Assembly (NCBI GenBank): GCA_037974665.1
Contig: CM075772.1
Coordinates: 42,994,552-43,058,551 of the forward strand
Origin: Ehretia macrophylla
Taxonomy: Eukaryota; Streptophyta; Magnoliopsida; Boraginales; Ehretiaceae
Direction of reading: 5' to 3'
DNA length: 64,000 bases
Under the pieces are notes generated by a model. The model was given only the letters and a program-made list of their open reading frames with translations. It was not told the DNA's origin and made no database searches. Of the stretch, positions 45,691 through 57,800 are shown in pieces. The position numbers and the translations under genes are program-made. The first letter of the stretch is position 1, and every line of letters starts with the position of its first letter.

Positions 45691-47643
45691 CCAGAAACTA
45701 TCAGTATTGATATACGCCCATACTAAAGATAATTGTGTTTCTATATACTAAAATAGAAACAAATGAATCCGATTGTATCTTTTTTGTTGGTCTTCTGTGT
45801 ATCTTCTCTAGTGTGTGTTAAGGGGCTTCATATGGTGTCCTTAAATTATGATATTTCTATATATGAATAAGTGTTTGTGAGTTGTGAGTCGTTTGCTTGT
45901 ATATCCAATAAAACCAGTCGGATAAATAAATAAAAATTTTAAGTTCTGATTTCGTGTTTAGCTATCACCAATCCTTAGTTTCTGATGTTAGCTTTTTTAA
46001 AATTCTTTAAATTATTGTGATTTGTATCGAAATTATTATGGAAAATAATCAATGAGATCGATAAATGATAGATCCTTCTTTTACTTCTGAAATTATTTAT
46101 GTCACACCATTTAACTAAATGAAGGGTCAAGAATTTTGTCATCTCTTCAGGAGAAGAAGGTGTAGTTCTCGGGAGAGAACGTTACAAGTCGAGGGGAGCT
46201 CGCCAAACCTAGGTTCATTAAGGAGTTCATCATCAAGGCGTCAAAGTCAAGAGGGAGTCTGTACTTGTGTAAGTCCGTTGATATTGTAACTTGTGATTTA
46301 TTAATGAAACAAGTTTGTTGGACCAGGGGAGGTCCCGTGGACGTAAACCGCACGGTTGAACCACGTTAAATCTCGGTGTCTTTACTTTCTGCATGCGTTT
46401 ATTTATTTTGTTTTAACTTCTGTTACAACCAGATACTAACGAGAAACTATCAGTATTGATATACACCCATACTAAAGATAATTGTGTTTCTATATACTAA
46501 AATAGAAACAAATGAATCCGATTGTATCTTTTTCGTTGGTCTTCTGTGTATCTTCTCTAGTGTGTGTTAAGGGGCTTCATATGGTGTCCCTAAATTATGA
46601 TATTTCTATATATGAATAAGTGTTTGTGAGTTGTGAGTCGTTTGCTTGTATATCCAATAAAACCAGTCGGATAAATAAATAAAAATTTTAAGTTCTGATT
46701 TCGTGTTTAGCTATCACCAATCCTTAGTTTCTGATGTTAGCTTTTTGAAATTCTTTAAATTATTGTGATTTGTATCGAAATTATTATGGAAAATAATCAA
46801 CGAGATCGATAAATGATAGATCCTTCTTTTACTTCTGAAATTATTTATGTCACACCATTTAACTAAATGGAGGGTCAAGAATTTTGTCATCTCTTCAGGA
46901 GAAGAAGGTGTAGTTCTCGAGAGAGAACGTTACAAGTCGAGGGGAGCTCGCCAAACCTAGGTTTATTAAGGAGTTCATCATCAAGGCATCAAAGTCAAGA
47001 GAGAGTCTGTACTTGTGTAAGTCCGTTGATATTGTAACTTGTGATTTATTAATGAAACAGGTTTGTTGGACCAGGGGAGGTCCCGTGGACGTAGACCACA
47101 TGGTTGAACCACGTTAAATCTCGGTGTCTTTACTTTCTGCATGCGTTTATTTATTTTGTTTTAACTTTTGTTATAACAAGATACTAACCAGAAACTATCA
47201 GTATTGATATACGCCCATACTGAAGATAATTGTGCTTCTATATACTAAAATAGAAACAAATGAATCCGATTGTATCTTTTTTGTTAGTCTTCTGTGTATC
47301 TTCTCTAGTGTGTGTTAAGGGGCTTCATATGGTGCCCCTAAATTATGATATTTCTATATATGTATAAGTGTTTGTGAGTTGTGAGTCGTTTGCTTGTATA
47401 TCCAATAAAACCAGTCGGATAAATAAATAAAAATTTTAAGTTCTGATTTCGTGTTTAGCTATCGCCAATCCTTAGTTTATGATGTTAGCTTTTTGAAATT
47501 CTTTAAATTATTGTGATTTGTATCGAAATTATTATGGAAAATAATCAACGAGATCGATAAATGATAGATCCTTCTTTTACTTCTGAAATTATTTATGTCA
47601 CACCATTTAACTAAATGGAGGGTCAAGAATTTTGTCATCTCTT
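45400..47643. repeat. Three tandem ~748-bp units (PP2 3' region plus LTR end)
   Basis: Units start at about 45400, 46149 and 46897, each from aggagaagaaggtgtagttc to ...ggtcaagaattttgtcatct. They are about 97% identical by eye. Each joins the 3' half of the LTR above to PP2 downstream sequence homologous to 12690-13100. The same 68-codon minus-strand ORF in each unit is a by-product. The near identity points to recent unequal crossing-over. Confidence 0.9.
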
Positions 47644-47905
47644 CAATTTTCTTACTACTAAATGCAAAATTTTCAAAAAAATTATTGCCAACATTTTTTT
47701 GGATGTCACGTTAGGAATTCGAAGCTATAAATAGATGACATAGTATATCAAGATATTGCAACACCCACTTCTTGGTCAGGGTTGATCTTTCACATTAGTT
47801 ACTAGTTCATCGACTTATAGATTATAACGTGAGTTACACATGATTAAGAGAAAAAAATCCAAAATTCCAAAAAAAAAAAAAAATTAACGTGCTGTAAATT
47901 ACCTT

Positions 47906-49555
47906 TTTCTTTTTTTTTAAAAAAAAGAAGGGCGGTGCCCTCCGAAATTTTATTAATACCAAAAAAAATATTACAAAAACAAAGGGGGACATATAGCCTA
48001 ACCTTCGTGGGAGGATGGGGGACTTACCTGTCCCATCGTCCATCTACTCTAAAAGGAGTACAAACACTCTTTTTTACAAAAACCTATAAAGAAATTAAAT
48101 CTAGAAAACAAATTACAACCTAATCCTATGTCAGACCCTAAAACAAGGCAATCCAAGCTTATCTATCTTGAACATTCCTTAAAGTTCTTTGTGGTCTGTT
48201 GCATCTTGCAATATAGTCGTTCACAATGCTTTAGCTCCCAAATTAGCAAGATAGTCAGCCGGTTGATTATTTTCACGGGTATGTGAGTTAGAGTCCCATT
48301 GCAAGCATTCAGATATCTTCTTGCTCTCCTTAGTTCCAGAGTAATATCCCATGAACCTTGTTTGTTCTTGCACACAAGCTGAACTGCACTTAACCCAAAC
48401 ATTATAAAAGCCCAAATCTAAACACAATCTAAGACCATAGTTAAGAGCAAGTAACTCACCTTTTATGGTAGATTGAGTGGAGAAAGGAATAGAGAAACAT
48501 CTAAGAAAGTTGCCTTTACTATCTCGAATAATACATCATCTTCCTGCAAGCTTTGATTGAACTTGAACACTTCCATCAACATTAAGCTTCACATAATTGG
48601 AAATATGTTTCAGCCATCAAACCACTTTAATTTCTTTCATTTTCTTCCCAGAAACAGTACAATTGAAATGTTCGGAAATAGAGATATCACCATTCCATTG
48701 CTTCCTTCTAATGAGGCTAGCTTGGTTTAGTTGGTACACAAGATTGCACACTTTCCAGATAACTTTCTCCCCACACATCTTTATGTTTAAATGTTTAGAG
48801 GCATTTCTTGCTTCCCAAAGAAGCCAAATGATATATAAAGGAATCATGATTCTCACATGACCTTTACAAATGAAGTCTCTAGAAAATAACCAAGTAGAAA
48901 ACCAGTGAGAAAATTCAGAAGAGTTAGGGATATTAACTCCAAACATATTAGCAAAGAACATCCAAACTTCTTTGGCAATCTTACCATTAAGAAGACAATG
49001 TGGTAATGATTCAATATCCTCACAGCATTGGCATTTAGAGGCAATGTGCATACCTTTCTTTTGTAATCTTTCATCAGTCAGTAACCACTTATTAATAGTC
49101 CTCTAGGCAAGCATATAAAATTTTGAGGGTATTGATTTGTTCCAAATTTTCTCAAAAATGAGTCTTCTAGTACCTGCATTTCTACAAACTTCCCAAGCTG
49201 TTTTAAGATTAAACTCCCCATTGTTAGTAAGAGACCACACTGGTGTATCAATTAAGTCAGAATCAAATTAAACACTTTTAATTTTTTCAACAAAATAACC
49301 ATGCAAGATGTCACTTAATTTCTTACTATGCCAATTCTCATTTTCAAAGAATTCATGAACTTGGTAGTCAGGATGGTTTTGATTAGGAAAGATGTATTGG
49401 AGAGGTTTATCACCCATCCATATATCTTTCCAAAAACTTATTTTACCTTTACTAATGGTTCCATCTCACATGAAGTTCACAATCCTCAACAACTGTCTTC
49501 ATACGTTTTTAGGTTTTAGAATCTTTCATTCTAATTTGAGCTTCTAGGGGATGCA
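47906..49555 (-). mobile_element. 5'-truncated LINE with zf-RVT and RNase H remnants
   Basis: On the minus strand: FWKDIWMGDKPLQYIFPNQN, TPVWSLTNNGEFNLKTAWEV and KCQCCEDIESLPHCLLNG (zf-RVT), then WLLWEARNASKHLN, and a C-terminal RNase H with KLNVDGSVQ, GELLALNYGLRLCLDLG and RENNQPADYLANLG. Several stops and shifts break it, for example a TAA after KIKSV. It ends in a 3' UTR with taataaaatttcggagggca and a T/A-rich tail. Flanks GTAAATTACCTT (47894-47905) and GTAGATTACCTT (49556-49567) are a good target duplication. The target is PP2-flanking repeat also seen at 53.6 kb. Confidence 0.85.
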
Positions 49556-49567
49556 GTAGATTACCTT

Positions 49568-50598
49568 GTTTGATTTCTTAAAAGTGATGCTTTTGTACTC
49601 ATATAATTAACTCATTTAGAATGTTCGCATGGTTATATTGGTTGCCTAATAGGCAACAATTTTGTGTTGCATTTTGGTTTTTCTGAGAGGGTACAAAAAA
49701 GGGAAAATTTCACAAATAGTTTTCAATATTACCATATATTTTTCATTTTCGTTCTTATTATTGGACAATGAATCCTCGTTCTAGATAAAGGAGGAGGATG
49801 GTGTAGAATTCAAACAACACCATTTTTTGTTTTTTTCATTTTAATTTAAGCAACACCAGTTAATGTCTTTGGTCTCATTCTCAAAATAATGCAACAGTTA
49901 CTCGACCTTGACATTTTTCCAACACATGCTCTTCTGAGAATCTTGAAAAACAAATTTCCTTTTTATTAATTTCCCCTATTGACTGAGATTATGCAATTTT
50001 CTTTTGTTTGGGCTGGTAAAGTCCTCGCTTCCTCTTAAACAAGGAAAGTGTAGCATAGCATTAGCTTGTGATGTGTTTTGTCCCTAACATTTACATTTTT
50101 TTTTCCAGTTTCGTTCCTATTGTTACAAAAATTGCGCGCTTAATCTCCAAAATTTATAAGAAGTTTTAATTTAGTCCCTAATATTTTTACTTTTTTTTAA
50201 AATTTAGTCTCCAAAGTTTCAAGTACAAGTCACAAACAGGATGTTAAAAATTTGCACAAAAAAAAGGATGTTTAAAAGGAAACCTCGTTTTCATCAAGAA
50301 ATGCAAAGGGTGCTTGGACATTTAAGCCTCTCACGTCATCACTGAGGAATTGAGCAAATGTTACAAGCATGTATTTACGCTTTCCATCCATATGTTGAAT
50401 TACAACGCACAAAAAAAGTTTTGCCATTGTTTTTATTACAATCGATAGATAGAGTTAAAAAACATATATAATTTTTTCCGTATGAATTATATCTCATTGA
50501 TCTAATTTCATCAATATAAAACAAAAAAAATGTATTTTAGAAATGTACGTAAAAAGGAAAGGACCATTTTGAATCATACAAAATTATGATGGGATGCC
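49568..50598. repeat. Repeat region, partly duplicated at 51.8-52.3 kb
   Basis: 49740-50230 is a direct copy of about 51790-52260 (ttggacaatgaatcctcgtt, ttccaacacatgctcttctg, ttttcttttgtttgggctgg, gcattagcttgtgat). 50465-50598 matches the sequence around the solo LTR at 38.9-39.4 kb without the LTR. No gene recognised. Confidence 0.65.
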
Positions 50599-51567
50599 TA
50601 TTAGAATATGTATTTGTCCTAAATAGAAAAATTATAAATTCTTATATCAACTTATAAGATCCTTAGTTACTCCACTTATCACCAATTGATTATAGGATGA
50701 AAACTCATGATTTTTAACATGGTATTAGAGCTGAGCGCTTGGTCCAGTTATATTTATTCACATACGATCCTTGTCAAATCATGTTCATTTGTGTTCAATC
50801 TTTCGTGTGTGTCATATTTCGTGTATCTTCAATCTACCACGAGTGTTTAATCTTCCATATGTGACTCATCTTAAAACTTCGGTCCACATGTATTCAATCT
50901 TCCAAGTGTTATCCATCTCAAAATTAGGTTCACGCGTGTTCAATCTTCTACGTGTGACTTCACTCAAATCAAGTCACACGTGAGGAGGAGTGTTAGAATA
51001 TACACTTATCCCACATCAGAAAATCAGAAACTCTAAATCATCTTATAAGATCTTGGGCTGCTCCACTTGGCACCAATTGATTTTAAGATAGAACCTCAGG
51101 CTTTTTAACATGGTATCAGAGTTAGGCCCCTGGTCTAGTTTAATTCATTCGCATGCGACCCATCTCAAATCAGGTTCAATTGTGTTTAATCTTTTGCGTG
51201 TATCATTTCCACACATCTTCAATTATCTTCAATTTGCCACGTGTGACCTATATCAAAAAATTCAGTTCACGTGTATTCAATATTCCAAGTGTGACCCATC
51301 TCAAATTAGGTTCACGCGTGTTCAATCTCCCACGTACTAGCCTGTCCACGTGTGTTCAATCTCTTCCACGTCAGGCCCTTTCCACATGTATAATTCAATC
51401 TTCCACGAGTAACCCCTCTTAAATCAAGTTATGTGTGAGGGAGAGTGTTAAAATATGCACTTACCCCATATAGAAAAATCATAAATTCTTAGACCATACT
51501 TATAAGATATTGGGATACTCCACTTGGCACCAATTGGTTTCAAAATAGAACCTCAGTTATCTTAACA
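50599..51567 (+). mobile_element. Tandem TRIM, left palindrome arm
   Basis: LTRs at 50599-50720, 50991-51110 and 51446-51567, all complete with TNTTA...TAACA ends. PBS tggtattagag at 50721 and tggtatcagag at 51111; purine tracts gaggaggag before LTR2 and gagggagag before LTR3. Same family and order as 39403-40303. No clear target duplication around the whole array. Confidence 0.85.
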
Positions 51568-52479
51568 GTGTTGGTGCGATGTGCACGAGATTGGATGTCA
51601 ATGTCGTAGTACAAGCTCAAAATCAGAGACATATTATAATATAAGTCGTTATAGATTCTACAACCTTACTTTTCTACATATTTAAAATTTTTAGGTTGAA
51701 AAATCACTTAGTCCCCACTAATTTTATCATCAAACTCACGTAATCACTATTTAACTCTTACTAATAAAAAATTCTAAATCTGCCACTAACTTATCTTTTG
51801 TCCTTATTGTTGGACAATGAATTCTCGTTCTAGACAAAGGAGTAGGATAGTATAGAATTTGAACAACCCAGTTGATGTCTTTGTTTTTATCTCAATCTCA
51901 AGACAGTACAGTCGTTGCTCGACCATGGCATCTTTCCAACACATGTTCTTCCGAGAATCTTGAAAAAAGAATTTCTTTTTTATTAATTTCCCTTGTTGAT
52001 TGGGATTAAGCAATTTTCTTTTGTTTGGGCTAGTAAAGACCTCGCTTTCTCTTGGACAAGGGAATTAAGGACGTCATAGCATTAGCTTGTGATATATGCT
52101 TGGTCCCTAATATTTATATTTTTTTTTCAGTTTCATCCTCATTGTTACAAAAGTGACGTGCTTAGTTCCTAAAGTTTACAAAATAGTTTTAATTTAGTAA
52201 CAATGTTTTCAATTTAGTCCCTAGAGTTTCAAGTGCAAGTCACAAACTACAGGGACTAAATTGAAAACTATCCAAACTTCGGGTATTAAGTTCGTTACTT
52301 TTTAAATGTTGGGGACAAATTGAAAGAAAGTGTAAATATTAGGTACTAAATTAAAAAAAATTATAATCTCGGGGGACTAAGCATGTCACTTTTGAAACAA
52401 TAGAGATGAAATTAAAAAAAAAAAGTGCAAAGAATGAGGACCATTTTGTGAAATTTACCTTATAAAAAAAACTAGAAAA

Positions 52480-53580
52480 ATAAAAGAAGCAGAAATAGAA
52501 AATGTGTATAATGTAATCATAAGATGTGCATTTTTCAATTTATACGAGTCATCATGGGAACAGACGGCATCAGTGATTATTACAAGTCACTCTCAAAATC
52601 AAGTTAAACAAAATGGAGAGACCATTAAACTTGACACGAGTCGAGTTTGATAACAATTGTTTGTAGAATAAGAATTAACGAAGAGTCGAAGACTTCTTTC
52701 GTAAGACTAAGAATTCATTTAATCTAGTAGAGTTTTGGTCTAATAGTAATATTACTCGTTATTATGTGAGCGGTTGCGAGCGTAAGTCTTACTAATTACG
52801 TTATACAGTTTTATTGATATTCTGAATAAAATAAAATTAAAAAGAATTCATTCAATCAATCAGCTTTTGCAGGCAGTGGGAAAACAAGAATTTGGTAACC
52901 GCGGCCATATTTTAGTCTCTATAAAATAAGACTTGATGAAGCTTTTGAAAAGATCTGAGAATTCATTTTATCTGTCGGCGTACATAGGCGTTGAGAAAAC
53001 AATGAATTGAATAACAATAAAACAAGGTAAGGTAACAAATTAATAATAAAAAGAAAAAACGAAGAAAGTGCAAGTATCTAGAAAACATAATGCTATTTCT
53101 GTCTATCAAGACATGACAAGATCGAGAAATGGTCAGGTACGAGAAAAAAATCATAAAAAAGAGTTTATGACCTAGCATTTCTTATTTACTCGGCAAATAA
53201 TTTGATTTTATTCCACATGTCAAAAATTACAAAATTTACAAGGAAGAAAAATATTACATCAGCAAAAAAACAATTCTTCGATATCTACACAAAAGAGTAT
53301 TTTCTACATTTTGGATATATTTTCTATTGAGAACAATTTTTTCCCTGACATCAGCTTCAATTTTTGCAACAATTTGTTCCTCCATATGAATACAAAAGAA
53401 TAGTTTCTCACAATTTATGACCTAATATTGCAGTCAGAAGAAATTACAAATCTTCATATAATATATCAAATATGGAAATGAGCATTGTGTTGTCTTCATA
53501 ATTAATGAAGATGATTATATATGCTTATAGATCATAACATGAGTTACATATGATTAAGAGAAAATTAACCCAGAATTTCG
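52480..53580 (+). repeat. PP2-like upstream/first-exon module, copy F (left arm)
   Basis: Direct relative of copy D (41098-42190), including the SINE, tctgtcggcgtacata, atgacaagatcgagaaatgg at 53113 and tatatgcttatagatcataa near 53517. No lectin exon follows. Confidence 0.6.
52727..52843 (+). mobile_element. tRNA-like SINE, copy in left palindrome arm
   Basis: Same element and same insertion point as 41342-41457: duplication gaattcatttaatcta (52711-52726) and gaattcattcaatcaa (52844-52859), tail aataaaataaaattaaaa. Shared insertion shows the copies descend from one SINE-bearing ancestor. Confidence 0.7.
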
Positions 53581-54817
53581 AAAGAAAATAATCTTTAAAT
53601 TTAAAAAATATGATCTTTTTTCTTAATAGTGATGCTTTTGTTCTCGTGAAGATAAAATTTGGTCAAATTTTTAAAAATAGGATGTGAAGTTCCACATCGA
53701 GAGAGAGGTAGAAAGAAAGGAAAGAATGACATATATGTATATTTTTAATATTCTTTAATTTTAAAAGAGTAAAATGTATCATACGCCCTATGTTTTCATA
53801 GAGCTGCAATATTATCCTTTTCAATCGGGTAGTTAATTCGTTAGTTTTCTAATATGCTCCAATTTAAAGTGCATTTTCAACAATAATTATACTATTAATA
53901 ATAGTTAAAATGATTAATGGAAGGGTATATTAGGTAAAGGCTAAGAAAAATTTGTTACCTTAACTATATTAACTATATTTTATTAATGTGTGTAAAAATA
54001 AAAGTAGGTCTACATTTGCGGGACGGAAGGACTATTTCTTTGTATTATTGGTTGCATATTGATTATCATAAAAACTTTTTTTTATTCATTGGATATTCAC
54101 ATATTAATAGTGATCACAACTCTACTATTAGATATTAATATGTTGTCTATTTTCCCCATAAATTTTTATAAGATGTTACCCTTAATTATATTTCTTGAAA
54201 TTTGAAACATGATTGGAAATTACTGAAAAATACAAAAAAAAAAAAAAAATCTCAAAATCCATTGTGATTAAAACGGATAATAACCCACTTAGTCTCTTAA
54301 CTTAACTAGGTTTGACAACTTAGTCCCTCATCTTCCAAATTGTTATCTTTATTAAAAGAATGATTAAACAATTCTTTATTAAAAGAGTGATTATAAAATT
54401 TTTAAGAGCCGTCATTCTTTTCTGCTTCAATAGTAATAATATTCGAATGAGTCAGAGAGAGTGAAGATGGGTTACACGTGCATAAACACGATTGGACCAA
54501 GGGGTCAACTCTAGTATCGTGTTAAGAATTATGGGATTCTAGTCCTAAAACCAATTGGATAGTTATGAAGGTATGTGATTTAGTCTCACTAAAAAAAAGT
54601 AATAAATTTACCCCTGAAAACATGCTTGTTGATGTAGTTGTGTTCAGTAACAGAGCTTTTGGATCATTCAATTACATGCATGGGGGAAAGACACCACGCT
54701 TTTGTGTTGTCTTTTGGTGATTTTGAGAGTTCATAAAAACTAAAAAGATGAAAGAAGTAAAAATAGAAAATGTGTGTGATCTTATTTCGTAAGATGAGTG
54801 CATGTTTTTCAAGTTAC

Positions 54818-54830
54818 ACAATATATATAT
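54818..54830. other. 13-bp AT-rich spacer at the palindrome centre
   Basis: Sequence acaatatatatat between aagttac (left arm end) and gtaactt (right arm start). The related copy at 20.08 kb has acacaataatttc instead, without inversion. Confidence 0.9.
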
Positions 54831-57800
54831 GTAACTTGAAAAACATGCACTCATCTTACGAAATAAGATCACACACATTTTCTACTTTTACTTCTTTCAT
54901 CTTTCTAGTTTTTATAGACTCTCAAAATCACCAAAAGTCAACACAAAAGTGTGGTGTCTTTCCCCCATGCATGTGACTGAATGATCCAGAAGCTCTGTTA
55001 CTCAACACAGCTACATCAACAAGCATGTTTTCAGGGGTAAATTTATTACTTTTTTTTTAGTGAGACTAAATCACATACCTTCATAACTATCCAATTGGTT
55101 TTAGGACTAGAATCCCATGGAATCCCATGATTCTTAACATGGTACTAGAGTTGACCCCTTGGTCCAATCATGTTCATGCACATGTAACCCATCTTCACTC
55201 TCTCTGACTCATTCGAATATTATTACTATTGAAGCAGAAAAGAATGACGGCTCTTAAAAATTTTATAATCACTCTTTTAATAAAGAATTGTTTAATCATT
55301 CTTTTAATAAAGATAACAATTTGGAAGATGAGGGACTAAGTTGTCATACTTAGTTAAGTTAAAAGACTAAGTGGGTTATTATCCGTTTTAATCACAATGG
55401 ATTTTGAGAGATTTTTTTTTTGTATTTTTCAGTAATTTCCAATCATGTTTCAAATTTCAAGAAATATAATTAAGGGTAACATCTTATAAAAATTTATGGT
55501 GAAAATAGACAACATATTAATATCTAAGAGTAGAGTTGTGATCACTATTAATATGTGAATATCCAATGAATAAAAAAAAGTTTTTATGATAATCAATATG
55601 CAACCAATAATACAAAGAAATAGTCCTTCCGTCCCGCAAATGTAGACCTACTTTTATTTTTACACACATTAATAAAATATAGTTAATATAGTTAAGGTAA
55701 CAAATTTTTCTTAGCCTTTTCCTAATATACCCCTCCATTAATCACTCTAACTATTATTAATAGTGTAATTATTGTTGAAAATGCACTTTAAATTGGAGCA
55801 TATTAGAAAACTAATGAATTAACTACCCGTTTGAAAAGGATAATATTGCAGCTTTATGAAAACACAGGACGTATGATACATTTTACTCTTTTAAAATTAA
55901 AGAATATTAAAAATAGACATATATGTCATTCTTTCCTTTCTTTCTACCTCTCTCTCGATGTGGAACTTCACATCCTATTTTTAAAAATTTGACCAAATTT
56001 TATCTTCACGAGAACAAAAGCATCACTATTAAGAAAAAGATCATGTTTTTTAAATTTAAAGATTATTTTCTTTCGAAATTCTGGGTTAATTTTCTCTTAA
56101 TCATATGTAACTCATGTTATGATCTATAAGCATATATAATCATCTTCATTAATTATGAAGACAACACAATGCTCATTTCCAGATTTGATATATTATATGA
56201 AGATTTTGTAATTTCTTCTAATGGCAATATTAGGTCATAAATTGTGAGAAAATATTCTTTTGTATTCATATGGAGGAACAAATTGTTGCAAAAATTGAAG
56301 CTGATGTCAGGGAAAAAATTGTTCTCAATAGAAAATATATCCAAAATATAGAAAATACTCTTTTGTGTAGATATCGGAGAATTGTTTTTTTGCTGATGTA
56401 ATATTTTTCTTCCTTGTAAATTTTGTAATTTTTGACATGTGGAATAAAATAGAATTATTTGCCGAGTAAATAAGAAATGCTAGGTCACAAACTCTTTTTT
56501 TTTATGAGTTTTTTCTCGCACCTGACCATTTCTCAATCTTGTCATGTCTTTATAGCTGAAAATAGCATTATGTTCTCTAGAAACTCGCAATTTCTTTGGT
56601 TTTTCTTTTTATTATTAATTTGTTGCCTTACCTTGTTTTATTGTTTTCAATTCATTGTTTTCTCAACGCCTATGTACGCCGACAGCTAAAATGAATTCTC
56701 AGATCTTTTCAAAAGCTTCATCAAGTCTTATTTTACAGAGACTAAAATATGGCCGCGGTTACCAAATTCTTTTTTTCCCACTGCCTGCAAAAGCTGATTG
56801 ATTGAATGAATTATTTTTAATTTTATTTTATTCAGGATATCAATAAAACTGTATAATGTAACTAGTAAGACTTATGCTCACAACCGCTCACATAATAACG
56901 AGTAATATTACTATTAGACCAAAACTCTACTAGATTAAATGAATTCTCAAGCTTACAAAGGAAGTCTTCGACTTTTCGTTAATTCTTATTCTACAAACAA
57001 TTGTTATCAAACTCGACTCGTGTCAAGTTTATTGGTCTCGCCATTTTGTTTAACTTGATTTTGAGAGTGACTTGTAATAATCACTGACGCCGCCTGTTCC
57101 CATGATGACTCGTATATATTGAAAAACACTCATCTTACCAATACATTATACACATTTTCTATTTCTGCTTCTTTTATTTTTCTAATTTTTTTTATAAGGT
57201 AAATTTCACAAAATGGTCCTCAATCTTTGCACTTTTTTTTTTTTAAAATTTCATCTCTATTGTTTAAAAAGTGACATTCTTAGTCCCCAGAGAGTATAAA
57301 TTTTTTTAATTTAGTACCTAATAATTACACTTTCTTTCAATTCGTCCCCAACATTTAAAAAGTAACGAACTTAATACCCAAAGTTTGGATAGTTTTCAAT
57401 TTAGTCCCTGTAGTTTGTGACTTGCACTTGAAACTCTGGGGACTAAATTGAAAACATTGTTACTAAATTAAAACTATTTTATAAACTTTAGGAACCAAGC
57501 ACGTCACTTTTGTAACAATAAGGATGAAACTGAAAAAAAATATAAATATTAGGGACCAAGCATATATCACAAGCTAATGCTATGACGTCCTTAATTCCCT
57601 TGTCCAAGAGAAAGCGAGGTCTTTACTAGCCCAAACAAAAGAAAATTGCTTAATCCCAATCAACAAGGGAAATTAATAATAAAGAAATTATTTTTTCAAG
57701 ATTCTCGGAAGAGCATGTGTTGGAAAGATGCCATGGTCGAGCAACGACTGTACTGTCTTGAGATTAAGATAAAAACAAAGACATCAACTGGTGTTGTTCG

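Larger units (their letters stand above)
50712..54817 (+). repeat. Giant inverted repeat, left arm
   Basis: 4.1 kb arm; its complement is 54831-58928. Order: TRIM tandem (from the end of LTR1), a unique ~0.8 kb stretch, PP2-like upstream module with SINE (52727-52843) and ATG-like site at 53113, a foldback-MITE end fused to a truncated Stowaway, then the sequence related to 19.5-20.1 kb. Sampled segments match the right arm at roughly 96-98% by eye. Open frames mirrored in the two arms are not genes. Confidence 0.92.

Noticed and set aside
45398..47101. Three near-identical 68-codon minus-strand ORFs resembling a small gene family
   Set aside because: They are the same segment of an LTR/3' flank repeated by tandem triplication. 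No known domain and no promoter context.
54672..54976. Two identical 68-codon ORFs on opposite strands (MCVILFRKMSACFSSY...)
   Set aside because: Mirror image caused by the palindrome centre; the related copy at 19.94-20.14 kb has a different N-terminus, so no coding conservation.
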